From assembly GCA_039654915.1 (NCBI GenBank), contig CM077599.1, positions 13,456,501-13,520,500 of the forward strand: a DNA stretch of 64,000 bases, read 5' to 3'. This document shows, one piece after another, positions 23,669 to 37,546 of the stretch. Position numbers and translations under genes: made by a program. How positions within the stretch are numbered: the first letter of the stretch is position 1; every line of letters starts with the position of its first letter. The DNA comes from Aquilaria yunnanensis (lineage: Eukaryota; Streptophyta; Magnoliopsida; Malvales; Thymelaeaceae). Under the pieces are notes generated by a model. The model was not told the DNA's origin. It saw only the letters and a program-made list of their open reading frames with translations, and searched no databases.

Positions 23669-26661
23669 ATGGTATGTTCTCTTTGGGGATGTTGAATTTG
23701 TTTTGGTGGTGCATATCTCGTAGCACAGTGAGCCAAGGGGTGTTCTTTCTTACGATGGTTCTCTGCAATCATTCTGTGGTTTTTTTTTTTTTGTTTTGTT
23801 TTGTTTTTTTCAAATCATTTATGCCTTGTGAAGAAAGTAAAATCAAGTCTAATAGCACAAATTAAGGAATGTTATGGTCTTTGAAACATAGATGGAGTAA
23901 CACTACAAGGTTGAGTCTTTGGGATCGGTGGATTGTTTTGGATCTTTTGTCATTTAAATAATTGATTGGGATCTCTGAGGAAGTTCAGTGGTTTGTCCTT
24001 GCTATTGTTCTGTCTCATGGTTGGTTTTTTTTAAACATTATTGCTTTTCTTGCCCTTCATTCCCATATTGATTGTTATTTCACAGTTTTTTGAGGGATAT
24101 GGGTATCATGGAACATCGTTCGAGCAAAGCTATCGGTGTTATCCTGCTTCTTTTATTGAGAAGGTAAGAAATTTGAATTCCCAGACTATGAGAAACAGTT
24201 TCTAATGTTCGAGCAAAGCTATCGGTCTTACTTGGGTTTCTTTCGTGCAAATTCTGACCATGCTTTGTTTCTAATGTTCTTGCAGCCCCATATTGAAAGC
24301 GGTGATAAAAGTAAGACTTAAAGCTTTTGGTTTTGTGTCTCTTTCTTTCAAATCTCTTTGTTTAGGCTCGATATCTTCATTAACTTATGTCTTGATTTTC
24401 AGTTATAATGCCTCCATCAGCCCTTGATCGCCTTGGTTAGTTGGTTTAGTTCATGATTTTCAGTTAATTCATCTATTAGTTCTTTAAGCTGTTTTTATTT
24501 ATGTTCTGCAAATAAGTGCCTTTTCTCTCAGATGCTCACATTACAATATCTTTTTTCAGCTTCTTTGCATATTGATTATCCTATGCTGTTTGAACTTCGG
24601 AATGACTCTGCTGAACGAGTCTCTCATTGTGGGGTACTAGAGTTCATTGCAGAAGAAGGCATGATCTATATGCCATACTGGGTATTTAGTGTTCATACAA
24701 TTCTGATAAATGATTACTAGGATGCTTACCACATTTGGTCTTATATATAGTCCCAACTCCTAGTCCATTAATTGCTGCTGTTACATGGTTCTCTTTGTAG
24801 ATGATGGAGAATTTGCTCTTACAAGAAGGTGACATAGTTAGGGTGAAGAATGTTACTCTTCCAAAAGGAACTTATGTTAAACTGCAACCACACACAAAGG
24901 ACTTCTTGGATATTTCTAACCCAAAAGCCATGTAAGTTATGTTTCTGCTGTTCGTTGATGGCTTTTGAAGGAAACATATACAACCAACCATGTCTTGATT
25001 TGATGGTAGACAAGAAAACTTGTTCATGTTGCATATGGACCGCGGTCGCTAGTTATTCATGGTACCCTTGTTTCGTTGCTGGTCTAGGTAGTCTTCTGAT
25101 TTAATGACTAGCTTCTGCCTCCTATTCAGCAAACATTGGAAGAATTCATGCATAAGCTCTACCAGTCTACCTGCGTTTCAGACTTTCAGTTCTATTTGAA
25201 ATTTGCTTTCTCCCGACTTTTCTCTTGCTCGAGGAAAAAAAAAACCTAGAATTTACCACTTATAAGCTATGTTTTGAGTGATGATATTTCTTTGCTGGTT
25301 CTTCAAAGGCAAGATGTCTTGATTGATGCTTTTGGGTTTACTGTGCATAGTTGGTTATGGACCCAGTAACCGTGCTAGGAGAAAATAAGGTGTTATTTCC
25401 ATTTGTCCCTTTTTTATTCTTGTGACTTCAAATATGTCTTGAAAAGCAAGGATGTTTGTGCCCATGTTCTAATAACATTGATAAACCCCAGGTGTGCTAC
25501 TTGCACTTGGTAGTAACTGGACGAACTCTTTATCAAACTAGTACAGCTAAAATAGTGTTTGGAGTGATTGTAGTGGTTATTAAGCTTGTGTGCTACTTGC
25601 ACCTAGTTCTGAAGTGATGTAAATCCCACTCAGTCAAGCAACCTTTTTCCCTTTGTCTCTGTGATTTCATATATAACTTCAACTTCCTTTTGTCCTGTAG
25701 ATTAGAAACAACTCTTAGGAACTATTCCTGTTTGACAACTGGGGACAGCATTATGGTGGCATACAACAATAAGAAGTATTACATAGATATCATAGAGACC
25801 AAGCCATCTAATGCCATAAGTATCATTGAGACAGACTGTGAGGTGGATTTTGCTCCTCCTCTTGATTACAAGGAACCAGAAAGGCCTGTTGCACCAGCTA
25901 TCTCAAGCAAAGCATCTCAAGGTGCGTAAATCTGCCTGACTCTTGCCATGACATTGCATTTCTTTTGGTTGGGCCATTCAAATTTTAATTTGCTCTTACG
26001 AAATATCTGAGCCGGCTGAGTGGTATTACTCTGGTTGAAACTTTGCAACTCATGCCACTTTTGCTCTCTTCCAAGTTCTACTAGCTATATGTGTTAGTGC
26101 TAGATCTGGTGGTGATCTTAATATATCAGCTATTAGAATCAAATTTCCATCAAACGTTGACAATCTTGAGCAGCTTTTCTTATGAAAAGACCATCCATTT
26201 CTGCTTCAGCTGATGAAGCAGCAGCTGAGAAAGAACCAAAATTCAATCCTTTCACTGGAGTTGGGAGACGTCTGGATGGGAAACCTTTGAAGCATGAGCC
26301 TTCATCAGTCTCTTCCCTGGGATCCAAAGACAAGGGAACTGCTATTTCCAATGGTAATAGCCAGCTTTCTGCAGGATCTAGTTCACAAAGTGCCACTAGT
26401 CAGGTTCAAGGGAAGCTTGTGTTTGGATCAAATGTTAACCGCCCAAAAAACACAGTGAATAAGGTATTTTTCACTCCACTCCTTTTGATTTAATGATTTG
26501 GCATACCATATGAAGCGGCTATGGAATCAGCAGACTTTACCCTTTTCTCTTTGTTTTTTATTCAGGAGACTGGGAAGCAAACAAAACAAGAGGAGCCGCC
26601 AAAGAAAGAGGAGCCGAAATTCCAAGCTTTTACAGGGAAAAAGTACTCATTGAGGGGTTAA
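23669..26661 (+). CDS. UFD1: UFD1, ubiquitin fusion degradation protein 1
   Basis: Substrate-recruiting cofactor of the CDC48/p97 segregase (with NPL4) in ubiquitin-dependent and ER-associated degradation. Nine coding exons assemble without phase errors into 332 residues: 23669-23671 (the ATG alone, immediately before a GTATGT donor), 24086-24163, 24286-24310, 24403-24435, 24560-24681, 24801-24931, 25701-25921, 26174-26463 and 26566-26661. The N-terminal double-psi-barrel UFD1 domain is clear: [20 protein letters not shown], then [52 protein letters not shown] and [20 protein letters not shown]. The variable acidic/serine-rich middle is followed by two FxxFxG-type motifs ([16 protein letters not shown] and [13 protein letters not shown] at the C-terminus) that resemble CDC48-binding SHP boxes. 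Length is close to the plant norm. It converges with the GC1 gene, with 331 bp between stop codons. Confidence 0.97.
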
Positions 26662-26992
26662 TTGCTTCGACTAACATTTTCCTGTCTTCATCCTTGATAG
26701 GGGAGGCGGCAAAATGTTGCATTTCTGTAGAATGTTGTATTATTAGAAGATGGGAATGACATGACATTGCTCTCTACATGTAATGAAGTAAATTATAGCA
26801 TCTCACAATTTGCATCGCAAATTTTGCGAAACTCTTTGCAGAAAAATAAAGCGCGAAGAAGGCTGTCGTGCAAGTTGACTTTTCTTGATGCAAAAGATTT
26901 TTGAAGCTGGATATGACTTTTCAAGTTTCTAAGTCTCCAAAACCATCCATGCAAATTGCAAAGGAAAAAGACTACAAGCTTGAGTACCAAGT

Positions 26993-29900
26993 CTAAGAAA
27001 GAATGGCTTTAATTGCGTCCTTCACGTACGGGTATTTGAATGGAAAGCCCAGCTCTTTAGCTCTAGCAGGAAGCACCCGTTGCCCCTCCAGAACCTGTAA
27101 TTTGCAGATTGTTTAGCACTGACGTATAATTAATAATCAGAGGATGAGATGGAGGATTTCGAGCAAGACAAGTACCACCGAAGCCCCTTCTCCTAGAACT
27201 GCCTTGAGGGCAAATTCTGGAACCGGCAACCATGAGGGACGCCCCAATACATTTCCCAGATGGTCGCAAATCTCTGCCATTCTAACAGGGTTTGGCGCCG
27301 TCCCATTTATAACTCCTGACATTTGTTAACACATGTATAAACGAACTGAACATAGCTTTAATTCTACAGACATCGACACACATAACTTGAAAAGATAGCA
27401 CTGGCTGGGTCAACTAGGAAATAAGTTGTTAACCTCAATACTGCAGAACGCATTGGACCTATGAATCTGCAATGCAAAATTAGTGGTGTTCAATGACCCA
27501 GAGAATCTCACCTTTATATGATGGGTTGCGTATAGCTTCATATATTAAATTCACCAAGTCTTCCAAATGGATCCACGAAAACCTTCAGATCAGTAGAAGA
27601 TGATAAATTGATAAACGAATCTACAGGCAGATGTCACATGGAGAGAGAGAAGCAATGGAAAAGAGGAAAGGGGAGACGACATATGAAGCATTACTTAGTC
27701 GATTTCAAAATATTGCATGCTTTCTTCTCATCATTACCTCGCAAGAGGGTGACATCAAGTAGAGCATCCATCATAAAAGTTTGTTACTTTGCTTTTGCAT
27801 GAACTTGTAAAGATTAATCAACTTTTGACAGGTCATTGACACTATAACCTTCATCATATCAATGTAGTAGAAATTAAGGTGCAGTATATGATTATGATGA
27901 TTCAAATACTGCACGCCATTTGTATAGGGTCTATAAACCAGATTAAGGCAGTACCATATTTCCTTAAGAATGATGAATTCTAAAGGCCAACTAGGTAGGA
28001 GAGTTGGATGGACATTAAAAGTTATATTCACTGTGTACAACATCGAGACACATACCATTGTTTTCCAGAACCCAATGGTCCACCAGCAAACATCATGAAT
28101 AGGGGAATCATTTTAGCTGCAGAGGCCAAAAGATGTATCAGTTACCAAAAGTTATATATATATATATTTGTATGTATGTATGTATATCATTTCAAGATCA
28201 GATCATTCATTAGTTTAATAAATTTAGACGGAGCATTATGCCCACAGATGTGGCCATGACGAGTGAATATAAACAATTCACCCAGAAAAACTAAAAATCA
28301 TAAGATAAAATCATTGCTTGATTTTTAAGTTCATTTCTGGTGTCAAAGTACCAACATTGATGAATTAAATTGATTTTTTTGGTAAAAGTATGTCATTATA
28401 AAGTATTTTCAACATGAATGCCTCCACCCAACTGTATGTGGTGCTGCCACTGATTATCCTGGTTATACCTAAGGATTGTCAACTGCAATTTAGCATTTTA
28501 AAAATTTAAAAAGAAGCAGGTTGTACAGTTTGCAGTTAGATAGCATGGCATCAGTTGTAACTAACACAAGCTAAAATCTATCTATTATTGTAATCTCCAG
28601 AACACAATAGGATAAGGATAAGAGTGACAATTTATTGCAGTTTTTAATTAAGCGTCCTAAATGGCATGTATGACACATGCCTTCTCTTAATAATCATGAC
28701 TTTGCGCAGCATTCAGACTGAGTAGAAGTACTTGATGCGCACCTAAAGCACCGCCATCTTTACCAAGAACCACGCCAATGCGAATAAGTGCTAATCTAAC
28801 ATCCTTATCCACTTTGAGGGCTGTAGCTTCCCATTCCCTACAAACCTGAATAGATAGCCACCATAAGATTTAGGAGAAGATCAGCAGAATGCTTTTGTTT
28901 CTACAAACATGGAAGCCAACACAAAAACTATGTTTTATGGTTATTCTAAAGGTGATCATAATTCATCATGAACATTTCCCCCATATCATATCCAAGAATC
29001 CAAGTTTAGCCACTGTGAACAGCAAAGCATCTTGTCTAAGAAGACATGCAGCATGCACAACTGCCTGCACACTGTCTGGCTGCAGCATACTTCTTGCTAC
29101 TCACTATGATTGTTAAGAGTCTTTAAGTCAAGGGCATAATGATCACATAATAACAAGCACATCTATCTTATTCCGTTATGCATGATAGTCTACATATTAG
29201 ATCGCTCCACTTTTAAAAGATCTCCCCTTGATCCATCAACAGGTTCGTGAATGCACTAGATCACAAACTGGAATGAAGAATATGCGCTAACATATTCTTA
29301 CACACAGAAATATAAATGCATGTGGATGAAGATGGCATCAACTACATTATCATCTCTTACTCTCACCTCAGCTAAATAATCATTTCCCGAGGGACTCTTC
29401 TCATCAAATACTTGTGTCTCACTAGTACCTGAGTGTTCATAAGAACACAAAAAATGAAAACAAGGAGTGCAAGAGCCAAGCCAAGGTTTTCTGAAGTTAA
29501 TGTGTTATGCCATATGCCAGTCAGCTGTGAAGGTAATAAGCTGAATGACTAGACCACTCACAATTCTAGACCAACATTTACTTGCAAGAGATTGACAAGG
29601 CTTTAAACTGAACTTATTGCAGTAATTCTTTTCCTTGACAAGGACTCCTGCTTATAGCATTAATATTCCTAATCAAGTTCCATTATATAACGCCTGTATC
29701 ATGTTACCTATTGCAGTCACTCATTTCCATAAATTTAATTAAATTTTAGAAAAGCTATGGACATCAAGTTATGATGAAAAAAATTTGGAACCTTGCCCAG
29801 TGTTTTTATCAATGTAAGAAAAGTTGGTAAAGCCCCAATCTTCCTCGCACTCACTACAGCATCTTCCTCAATTTAGCAATCATATTGTTATGGGAAGACA

Positions 29901-32328
29901 AATTCAAGATTTCCAAAGATTGATACTTATGTGGACCTGGTTTTGATGAGTGCTCATGCAATCCATGAAGTTTTTACATGTATCTACTTAACCAGATTCA
30001 GTTACACTCCAAATATATGTGACGTTCATGTAGAATGCACTCTATATGTATGAGAACAATGCAGTTCCCCTAACTCAATATCTTTTGTGGCATGGAAACA
30101 AAGAGAGAATATTTTAGAGACAAACCATAGTAGCCAACTGCTGTTGCGCTGACTAAAATAGAGGGACGAACTCCTTCAGGTGCATTATTTATGAGACTGA
30201 CAACCTTGGGAATTAAAAGACACAATTAGGAAATTAATCTACATATATAGTCCATAATAGTCTCCTAAGACAAAAGATAAGATCTTCTTTTAGCTTCAAC
30301 TGTGTAACAAACAGCAAAAAATAACAAAGTACTAACCTTTGAGGTGACTCTAATCCTACTTTTCTTGATTTCCTTTCTAATCTGCAGTAGAAGTCAGAGG
30401 TCACAGGAAGTTTTGCAATTTGTTTCAAATTAAGCTATCTAGAATGAGCAGGTCTAGATGTATCACTTGAACAGATAAGATCAATGACGGGGTAAATAAA
30501 ACCATAAAGGTACTTGGCTGGAGCTGGTAAAACAGACCAAATTATCAGCATATATCACACAGCAATCAAAGACATGAAGAACAAAACCAGCTACAGTTGC
30601 GTGAAGCATCCAACCCAAAAGCAATTGGTCATAGGTGATTAGGCCTCACCACAATATAAAGCAACATCAAACGCAGGGCTCTGTTACCATGTTAAACCCT
30701 CCAACCCAAATCCAATTGCCATGGATGGAGAGGCCTCACCACAGTAGAAAACAACAAAAAAACCCCTGACTTAGCAAATGAGGGATAACAACCACTTAAC
30801 AGCCTGAACCAGTTTCCATTGTACAGTATCAACAAATTCTTTTCATAAACAACTTCAGCGGACACATGAATATGCTAGACGTCAAGTAGGATGATATATC
30901 CTGATTAAAAATAAAACCAAACTTTCAGAAGCTCAGAAAAAGAAATACATATTCGTTTAAATGTACTTAATCTGTATCAACTAACAACATGCAGGGTAAC
31001 CGATGAGGAAAAGAAACTTTTTGTAGCAACCTCTGGAGACCATCTTGTGCTGATGGGCATTCCAGCCAAATTGACAACAGCATTAGAACCTTCAATGCAG
31101 TCCTTCCATTTGGGCTCCTCAGCAATCGTTATTCCTGGAAAATCTTTGACTGCAAGAGGAAAGGGAAAAAATAACTAATGGCCAGTGTTTAACGCAGATA
31201 CCAAAAGAATAAAGAATCCAAAGTACACTTGTTTTATTCCCAAACAGAAATAATGTGCACGCATCAACTTGGTTACACTACATAGAACTTGTTGAGTAGA
31301 ATGTGAAGCACTGGACACAATAAAAGAACTCATTACCTTCTTACCGGGAAATACTAACTCCGCTTTTGATTGTGAGCGTGTCAAGACCTGAACATGATGA
31401 TTATCTGCACCAAAAGGTGGTTAAAGGAAAATATAAGTGCGCTAAACATGGTTTTTGTTATGTCTTTTTTTTTTTCATGAAAGTGATTAGAGATCAATTC
31501 AATGTCTGTAAAACCAAGTACCAGAATGGTAGTATTCCTAAGTGCCCCCAAAAGCTGGCGATTGTGATGTTTGATAATTACATTATTTGACTAAAAAAAT
31601 GAATAAAAATTTAGGCGTTGCTATAAGGCAGTAGTGAATTTCCTGCAATTATAAATCAACGATGGACCAAGAACCTGCATGTAGTCTTTGAACCAGTCTT
31701 TTTCCAATAAAGCCTGTAGCTCCTGTCACCGAGACAGTAATTTCATTTGCCTACATGTGATTCAAAATCTAACTAATCAAAAAATCACCATGGGACACAG
31801 GACAAAATTATGATCACTCCTAACAAAAATAAACAAACATAGGACATGTTTACTTGGGTGCATTCTGCATGTAATTGAATTCATTGTAGCATGCTCTTAG
31901 TGTTTAAGGCACGATGTGCGACATTACCGAAGTGGTAACTGGCAAAGCTGGAAGTTTACACCAGTTTGGGAATTAACATCTGAACAAACAGGTAACTAGC
32001 TTATGCTTTCGGCTTTTCTTCTTTTTGGCTCTCTCTTATCATTTTTTTAGGAGAGCATCCATGTAATGAGAACTCACCTTCTGGTTCTGATCATAGCTGC
32101 ATAAAATTCTGAATTTCTTATTTCCACCCACCTGAACAGCCTAAGAGAAGGGTAGAAAAAGTTCAGCCTTTCCGCATCTGATGGGTGAAAAAGTTGAGTA
32201 TGCAATTGCCAAGAATGTTCAATTGATGAGCAACTTACAGGAGAAGACTGGTGACGGGGAATGGATAAAGAAGAAGGGGAGATGAAGTGAGCCCATGAGA
32301 GAGCAGTTGCTTTGCTAGAGAGCTCCAT
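26993..32328 (-). CDS. GC1: GC1/SDR39U1-type epimerase-family protein, plastid
   Basis: NAD(P)-binding Rossmann-fold protein of the extended SDR (SDR39U1/YfcH) family. The Arabidopsis relative, GIANT CHLOROPLAST 1, acts in plastid division. Thirteen exons assemble on the minus strand in phase: 32239-32328, 32078-32140 (or -32131), 31675-31750, 31345-31404, 31031-31149, 30337-30381, 30126-30204, 29367-29428, 28743-28845, 28056-28116, 27512-27582, 27176-27315 and 26993-27094, giving about 356 residues. Residues 1-50 are Ser-rich and transit-peptide-like. The dinucleotide motif VTGATGFIG, then [50 protein letters not shown] and NGTAPNPVR are all present. The C-terminal DUF1731-like part ends [15 protein letters not shown]...[10 protein letters not shown]. 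Two in-frame acceptors (9 bp apart) are possible for exon 2. Introns are AT-rich; one contains a short (TA)n/(TGTA)n run near 28155. Confidence 0.95.
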
Positions 32329-35300
32329 TTAACTGAGCTATAACCGAAGCCTAATCCTCACTCGGTGAAGATGAAGAAAAGAGTAGAAGGAAATCCTTGG
32401 GCGGACATCGTGTTTTATTTGAAGCCACAGCTACCCGAAAACCTTTTTCCTTCACCCGTTCCTAGCAGTCCCCGCGTGAACCATATTCGGCGCTATTTGG
32501 TGGATAATTAATTTTCTCCTTTTTTTTTTTATTGTCGGATGTTCTCTGGAAAACAAATTCCCCACAATAAAAATTTTCAACACTAGAAATGGTCCCAAAG
32601 TTGTTTTTTTTTTAAGAAAAAGTCTTGATATCTCTCTCTCTCCCTCTCTCTCGTGTGTGTGTATAAAGCAGGCTGCATTGAACAGTGATATTATCTTCTT
32701 CTTTTTTTTAATGAGAATGATTGTAAAGTTGCTACATGGTATAATTTTTCTTTTTACTATATTAAATGCAATTTTTTGTTAATGTTCTCTAAAAAATACC
32801 CAATGCAACCATATCAATTAAAAGTGTCATATGGCACCAGCCGTCATATTTAAATTTAAAAAATGCGTTCATTTTGTAGATCATGCCTAATCACAAAAAT
32901 CAATTAAAAGATAAATTTTAAAAAGAAAATTAAAAAAGAAAGCTTTAGATGTAAGATAGCAATGTTTCAGTATGCTAATACATTATAACAAAAAGGTAAA
33001 TTTTTGAAAACCTTGCTTCCATTTTCTGAATTCCCTTTACCTTCTCAAAGTCATGGATTTTGTCTTCATACATTGACAGGTAAGTCTTTTAAAAATCCTA
33101 ACACATGTTGAAAGGTAAGTTTTTTAAAGTCCTAATTATGATAATTTTTACAAAGATGTAAACTCTATTTTCTAGAATAAAAGGCAATCTTTGAAAGGTA
33201 AATTAAAAAGATAACCTTTACTTTTAAAAGTCAATAATTTTGATAATTATAATATAAATTTTTAAGGTTCAATAATTTTTCAAAATAATAGTACCAATTA
33301 AAATATAGCTTTCTAAACTTTTAATTTTTAAATATGATAACTTAAAAGTCACAATTTGTGTTAATTGATAAGACTTTTCAAAGCCCCAATTATGATAACC
33401 CTTACAAAGATATAATCTTTACTTTTAAAGGGCAAATTTTAAAAGGGAAATTAAAAAAATAATCTTTAATTTTTAGAATTAAAAAAGTCTAGATAAGTGT
33501 CATATGGATTTTTAAATATGATATTTTTTTAGAATAATAGGTTTAATTAAAGATAACTTTCTAAAGATATATTCTTAATCTTTTAATTATCAATAATCAA
33601 ATGATAAACTATACAAAATATTATCTATACATTAATTTTGATGATAAATTTTTTTTATGTGATTAATTTAAAATATAAAATAAATAAAAAACAATTAATA
33701 TTTTTACTTTATTTAGAATTCAACTTAAAAAAAACTCTTTGAATAGATAATTATAAGATTAATCCCCCTTTTTATAATTTCTAACTATAGTTTTCAGAAT
33801 TAGAAAGTGTTGAAAAACTTTACAAGACATATTTATATATATAAAGCAAGACATATTTACAAGAGAGTTTTGTCTTTTCCTTAATTTGGTACATGAAAGA
33901 ACACTATGTGTCCCTTTTTAATTTTCTTACAGTACAAAACTTCCTAACGAAAAGTGATAATCCAATTTTACTCATCGTTAAACTTAATAGAATTATTAAC
34001 AATATTAAATTCTTTTAATGAAACAGTGTGCATCAATCTCAATGCATCTTTCATGGCTCATTGTTTGTTTCTATCAAAGTCAACTTTATTGTCTAAATTG
34101 GGAGCTAAACTTTCATAATAATTATAGGAGCTTTAACCATTCAGATGGTTTCATGACCAAGAAAAAATTCATTCTTAGCCAAAACAAAGGGAAAAAATCA
34201 AAGTGAATTAATGCATTGAAAAACCTTATGAAAGAACATTTGATTTTAAAAAGCCAGTCTCATCAATCGCATAAATCATCCCTATTGTACTAGTCAAATA
34301 AGCACATAATTAATTGGAAAGCTATTAATTAATATTTACTCATGCGCAAAATGCGCATTGTTCAAGGCAAGTTCTATTTAAAGAAAAAAAATAAAGTGAA
34401 GTATAAGACAAGTTATTTTAGTTTCAAACTTTTACTAATTTATATACTAATGAACAATTATTGTAAAATTGAAAGTAGAGTAAATTAAACTAAAATCAAG
34501 GAATTTACAACATCATAACTTTTCATATTTACAAGTTGACCACTGATTATGCTTTAGTATAAAAAGACCAATATGATAGAAAAAATATCAACTAAAATAA
34601 ACGAAAATCTTTTTCCTTTTTGCATGTTTGCATGTATGTACAAGATGAAATCTACTTTTTTCCCCCTTATAAATATAGGAATTTGGTTTAAAGCTTACTA
34701 TGGTGTCTACAAGAAGAATAATCAGGCAAATGATTTTAATATTACCAAATTTCTTTTTTTACAATCATAGATTTTGCATGTACTACTATTACAACATAAT
34801 TTGTACAACTTTTTTCCCAGCCAAAGCCCATTTATGTTTTCAAGAGGCAAAAATTGTGTTGTTAGGAATAATCGCAAATCTATAAACTATCTCAAATCAT
34901 TATTAAAACCTCCATCATATTGCTTTTATAGGAACAATCATCGTTCTACGCATTCTCTCAAGAGGCATAAAGTTTCAAGCAATTACAGCCCTAAAGCAAT
35001 ACAAGGCTTTATCCAACAAATATGCATCCTAAGCCATGTACTTATGCGGGGGCTTGTGACCTTCAGTGTCATTAGAATCAAGCTACCCTTAAATCATAAA
35101 AGAATTAGATCAAAGGCAACCCAAAATTCATTTTCCTATTATTCCATGCAAGTAAGAATATAATATCTACTCAATAAACTTAACCATTAATATATTTTTT
35201 GTTTTGAAACAACAATGTTTTTCATGAAACCTGATTTTTACTAGCTTGGAACCATGAATGTTGCATTGAGAGGCTTCGCCCATAAAGCTAGAATGATCAA

Positions 35301-37546
35301 AAAGAAAAAGGTGGAGAGCAATGAAAACAACAATATTTATATGAGTTCCCAAAAAAAATGAGCTATTGCATAGTTAAAAACATCATGAAAATGGGTGTTT
35401 TTACTAAAAAGTCATACCATTTAAAGAAATTGAAGAAGAATGATGTAAGATAACACAAAATGAAAAAAAAACAAAAAAATAAAAAACATTTCTACGATGA
35501 CATGCAAATTGTTATACTTTGTTATTTTAACAGGGGGAATAGTAAAATGAGTAAAAGATACAGATGGGAAAAGGAAATGAATGGAAAAAAAAACTAACAA
35601 TGAACAAAACTGATATAACACTCCATAAAAGAGCAAAGGTGTGGTGTGAATGTGATGTTATAATCATTAGAAGTATTTAGGAATATGTATGTGGGATTTC
35701 CAAGCTTTACAAAAAAAAAAATTAACAACAAGAAGTCAAAGTAGGATCCACCACCATTCACTGGTGCATTTCAGCCATGCGCCTGCCTAGCAACTGAGAA
35801 TCCACCACCAAGGGAGGGTTTTAGCATGTCTCCACACTGAAAACAAAACCCTCTAAAGGAATGAAGTCAAAAAAACCAATCCAAAATGTTTAACAAAAAT
35901 TAAGGTGTCAAAATTTCAAGCTCCGATTTAAGAAAATTAGTTGAAATCTTAAAGAAGTGAGTCTAGAAAGAAGTTAAGGAAGAGCACTAAGGGATCAAAA
36001 TAGTGTAAAAAAATTAAATCTTAGAAAAAAAACTGAACTTCAAACTTTGAAGCCTGATATATAAAAAATTATTGAGTATTTTGAAGAAATTTCTTACTGA
36101 AAACTTAAAGAGAAAGAAAACATAAATGAATGACATAAGCCATTTAAAATTCTACAATTTTTTTTAGTGTGATGCCATCGTCACCAGAAGCTCATTCGTG
36201 TGACAGTGACACCATCAAACCTATAAACTGACACTGTAGCAAGAGAGGAGAGAGAGCAAAAGATAGGAGAGAGAAAATATATGTGTGGATGACATGTGTG
36301 AGAGCTTTACTTAAATTTGTTATTTACATCCAAAGCCTGAATTACAAGTTTAAGTTCTAAGCTAACTCTCCATAGTCATATAAAGTCCCAATATTTCTAA
36401 ACTAACTTTTATAATAGTGACACATATTATTGAAATAAAAATTTACTTTTTCTATTCCATTATCTTTAAAATATTGGGTTTAACATGAAAATTAAGAAGG
36501 AGAAAAATATTCCATGTGTTGTTTTCTTTTTTTTTTTTCCTTCACTTTTTGTTTGTAAAACCAGAAGATAATGGAGCATGTAAATATTGAAATAATCATT
36601 TAAATGTAATATGGTAAAGTAATTTATTAAATATAGAAATATTACAAAAATTTGAGGTAGTCCAAAATAGTAAATATTGTAGAAAATGTGAGACTGATAC
36701 AATAATAAGTAAAGTTTTCAAAGTTTCTCCTTTTTGTTTTTCTTTTACTTGTATTATTTTTTATTGAATCCAAAATTTCAGCCTGTAATAATTATGCTTA
36801 ATTATCACAAAGTACATAAAATAATGAACATTCGTAATTTAAGGTCCTAAATTTTTTATTTCTAATAAATAGGGAATTGCATATTTAAAAACTTAATAGT
36901 GTAAATGGACAAAATGTTTTATAGTCAATACTTTGAGGATTAGGTCACCTCGAGTCATAGTACAAAGACAAAAATGGCCGAGTTAGTTTAGTTCCTATGA
37001 CCAATAAATGATTTAGGCTTATTTTATAAATTAGGTTTATTATAGTAAAAACCTTTTATTGAATTTCATAGTACATTGTAGTATATTATAGTAGTATCTT
37101 TTAATATATATCCCGTAGTAATGGCGAGTGAAATGGGAGCGGTTGATTTGAAACAAACAAGTGGGAGCTAAGTTACTGTATATAATAATGAATGAAGAAA
37201 CAAAAAGGTAATTTACAAAGAATTTTTCAATCAATTTTGTCATGATAAAAATATTTCATTGAATTTAATAGTATAATATTAAAAAAAAATTATATTTTGT
37301 TTCCATTTTTATCTAAGTATCATTAGATATAAAAAGTCCCATTGATAAAGATTTTCCAATAGACTTATATCAATCCTAATAATTTATATTATTTCGGTGG
37401 TTGAGAGGATAAAAACTTTTTCATACGAACTATCTTGATACATGTATTTTTCAATTTTCATTATACTTTAAAAATCTTAAACTCAAAATATTACATTTTT
37501 ACTGTTCATGTTATTTTTTCAATTTTTAAAAATAAAATAATTACTA
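32329..37546. other. AT-rich intergenic region, no gene recognised
   Basis: About 5.2 kb. It starts with the GC1 promoter side, including a (TC)n-(TG)n microsatellite at 32630-32661. Between 33060 and 33500 there are degenerate direct copies (around 270 bp apart) of a block containing AATTATGATAA...TTACAAAGAT. The rest is AT-rich with short open frames lacking any family motif. GC-richer pieces near 35740-35850 and 36170-36290 may be old transposon fragments, but I could not find termini. Confidence 0.5.
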
